A stretch of DNA of 6,444 nt from Ktedonobacterales bacterium. Lineage in GTDB: Bacteria > Chloroflexota > Ktedonobacteria > Ktedonobacterales > JADMIN01. The stretch's first letter is position 1. Each line of letters opens with the position of its first letter. Under the pieces are notes generated by a model that was not told the DNA's origin, searched no databases, and was given only the letters and a program-made list of their open reading frames with translations. The DNA lies in assembly GCA_015478575.1 (NCBI GenBank), contig JADMIN010000158.1:1-6444 (forward strand). The letters are read 5' to 3'. This document shows positions 5,888-6,444 of the stretch, piece after piece. The position numbers and the translations under genes are program-made.

Positions 5888-5922
5888 CCTGGGGTCATGT
5901 ATGGCCCTGGGTCACGCATGGC
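5888..5922. repeat. Tandem 17/18-bp repeat in the DUF1992 leader
   Basis: CCTGGGGTCATGTATGGC (5888-5905) is followed directly by CCTGGGTCACGCATGGC (5906-5922). The copies differ by one extra G and two T/C changes. On the minus strand they lie about 20 nt before the DUF1992 start codon, downstream of the candidate promoter. This placement would suit a pair of repressor sites, but no protein can be named, and a simple duplication is equally possible. Confidence 0.65.
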
Positions 5923-5986
5923 GCGCCCGCTGCCCCGCTGGCTGGGCGCCCACGCGCATGCTCTCACCGCTAGCGTCTCTCTCCCT

Positions 5987-6016
5987 ATTGTAGCGAATAG
6001 AGCGAGCATCAGTCCG
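5987..6016 (-). promoter_or_regulatory. Candidate promoter of the DUF1992-pncB unit
   Basis: On the minus strand TACAAT (5987-5992) is a good -10 box. The -35 candidate CGGACT (6011-6016), 18 bp upstream, matches the consensus only in the central GAC. Transcription would start near 5980, giving a leader of about 110 nt that includes the tandem repeat. Confidence 0.4.
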
Positions 6017-6078
6017 CCCGCGCGGAGCGCCAGCCCTCCACCCGTGCTCTGGTCGTCGAGGCCAGACGCGAGCTGGCA

Positions 6079-6444
6079 TCAGCTTGGCTTCGTGCCCCAC
6101 CAGAGCGTCCAGTGCGCGGCATCGGTGATGGGGGCATCAGCGGGAACACGGGTGCGGATATATGCTACTAACTCCTCAAGCTCGGCATCACGCAACTCGT
6201 GTAGGATCGAGCGCTCGGTGCGCGCCCGCAGGTCCGCCGCCAGCGCCGCGAAGGAAGGGTAGACGCGGCGCACCTCCAGCAACCCGCGCTCCGAGGCGTT
6301 GTGGAAGCCAGCGGCGGCTATGCCCTGGCGCACCGTCGCGCTGGCGGGTCGGCGGCGCAGTTCCACCTCCAGCAGTTGTGGAAAGCGCTCGGAGAAGTAG
6401 CCGCGAATGTAGTCCGGTCGGCCAGGTGCGCGCATATCCTCTGG
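6079..6444 (-). CDS. Class I SAM-dependent methyltransferase, C-terminal part
   Basis: Only the last 121 residues are inside the window; the frame stays open to position 6444 and the start lies beyond it. The visible part contains RGYFSERFPQLLEVELRRRP, then AAAGFHNA, a Tyr/Arg segment, LRARTERSILHELRDAEL, and the closing HWTLWWGTKPS. I associate this arrangement with the C-terminal half of UbiE/COQ5-like class I methyltransferases: the strand and helix after the substrate loop, an AGF turn, and a final beta hairpin. The SAM-binding glycine motif would be upstream and cannot be checked. The substrate is unknown. A methionine at 6435 is internal rather than a start, because the similarity seems to run through it. 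Its stop is 211 bp before the DUF1992 gene. Confidence 0.7.
   Translation of the reverse strand, partial: PEDMRAPGRPDYIRGYFSERFPQLLEVELRRRPASATVRQGIAAAGFHNASERGLLEVRRVYPSFAALAADLRARTERSILHELRDAELEELVAYIRTRVPADAPITDAAHWTLWWGTKPS

Larger units (their letters stand above)
5868..6078. other. Intergenic region upstream of the DUF1992-pncB unit
   Basis: This gap separates the methyltransferase stop from the DUF1992 start on the minus strand. It holds a candidate minus-strand promoter (5987-6016) and a tandem repeat (5888-5922) in the leader. No T-run terminator is visible after the methyltransferase; the only nearby stem is TCTGG (6048-6052) with CCAGA (6062-6066). Read-through from the methyltransferase is therefore possible. 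Confidence 0.5.

Overview
The window comes from a high-GC bacterial chromosome with well-spaced genes, good Shine-Dalgarno sites and strongly G/C-ending codons. I cannot name the organism. The gene mix would fit Chloroflexota or a similar high-GC lineage, but that is a low-confidence guess. I see no rRNA, tRNA, CRISPR array or intact mobile element.

Layout. Positions 1-444 hold no gene I can support. A good sigma70-type promoter (445-474) and a GC-rich leader precede a complete benzoate-CoA-ligase-family enzyme (592-2241, +). A spacer with a 14-bp tandem repeat follows. Next is a divergent pair: a MerR-family regulator (2539-2970, -) and a 120-residue protein with a CCPFF motif (3154-3516, +). 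Between them lies a perfect 7-4-7 inverted repeat inside a long-spaced promoter, the classic MerR/SoxR arrangement, which reads toward the small gene. Positions 3517-3847 are a spacer with a possible RNA hairpin and one doubtful short ORF.

The right half is read on the minus strand. It contains the 3' end of a SAM-dependent methyltransferase (6079 to the window edge), then a DUF1992 / DnaJ-C28-domain protein (5328-5867), then nicotinate phosphoribosyltransferase (3848-5320), which starts 7 nt after the DUF1992 stop. The last two are almost certainly one transcript. The nicotinate enzyme feeds NAD salvage through the Preiss-Handler pathway. Its last residues and stop codon lie in a short sequence that looks like a dispersed intergenic repeat.

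How the genes work together. The CoA ligase stands alone here, with no other aromatic-degradation gene, so its pathway partners must be elsewhere. The best candidate for an under-described system is the regulator, operator and CCPFF-protein module. The regulator keeps three of the four SoxR cluster cysteines in register, the operator resembles the SoxR box, and the only visible target is a small protein with a vicinal cysteine pair. A redox- or thiophilic-metal-responsive switch is a reasonable inference but is not shown by the sequence alone.
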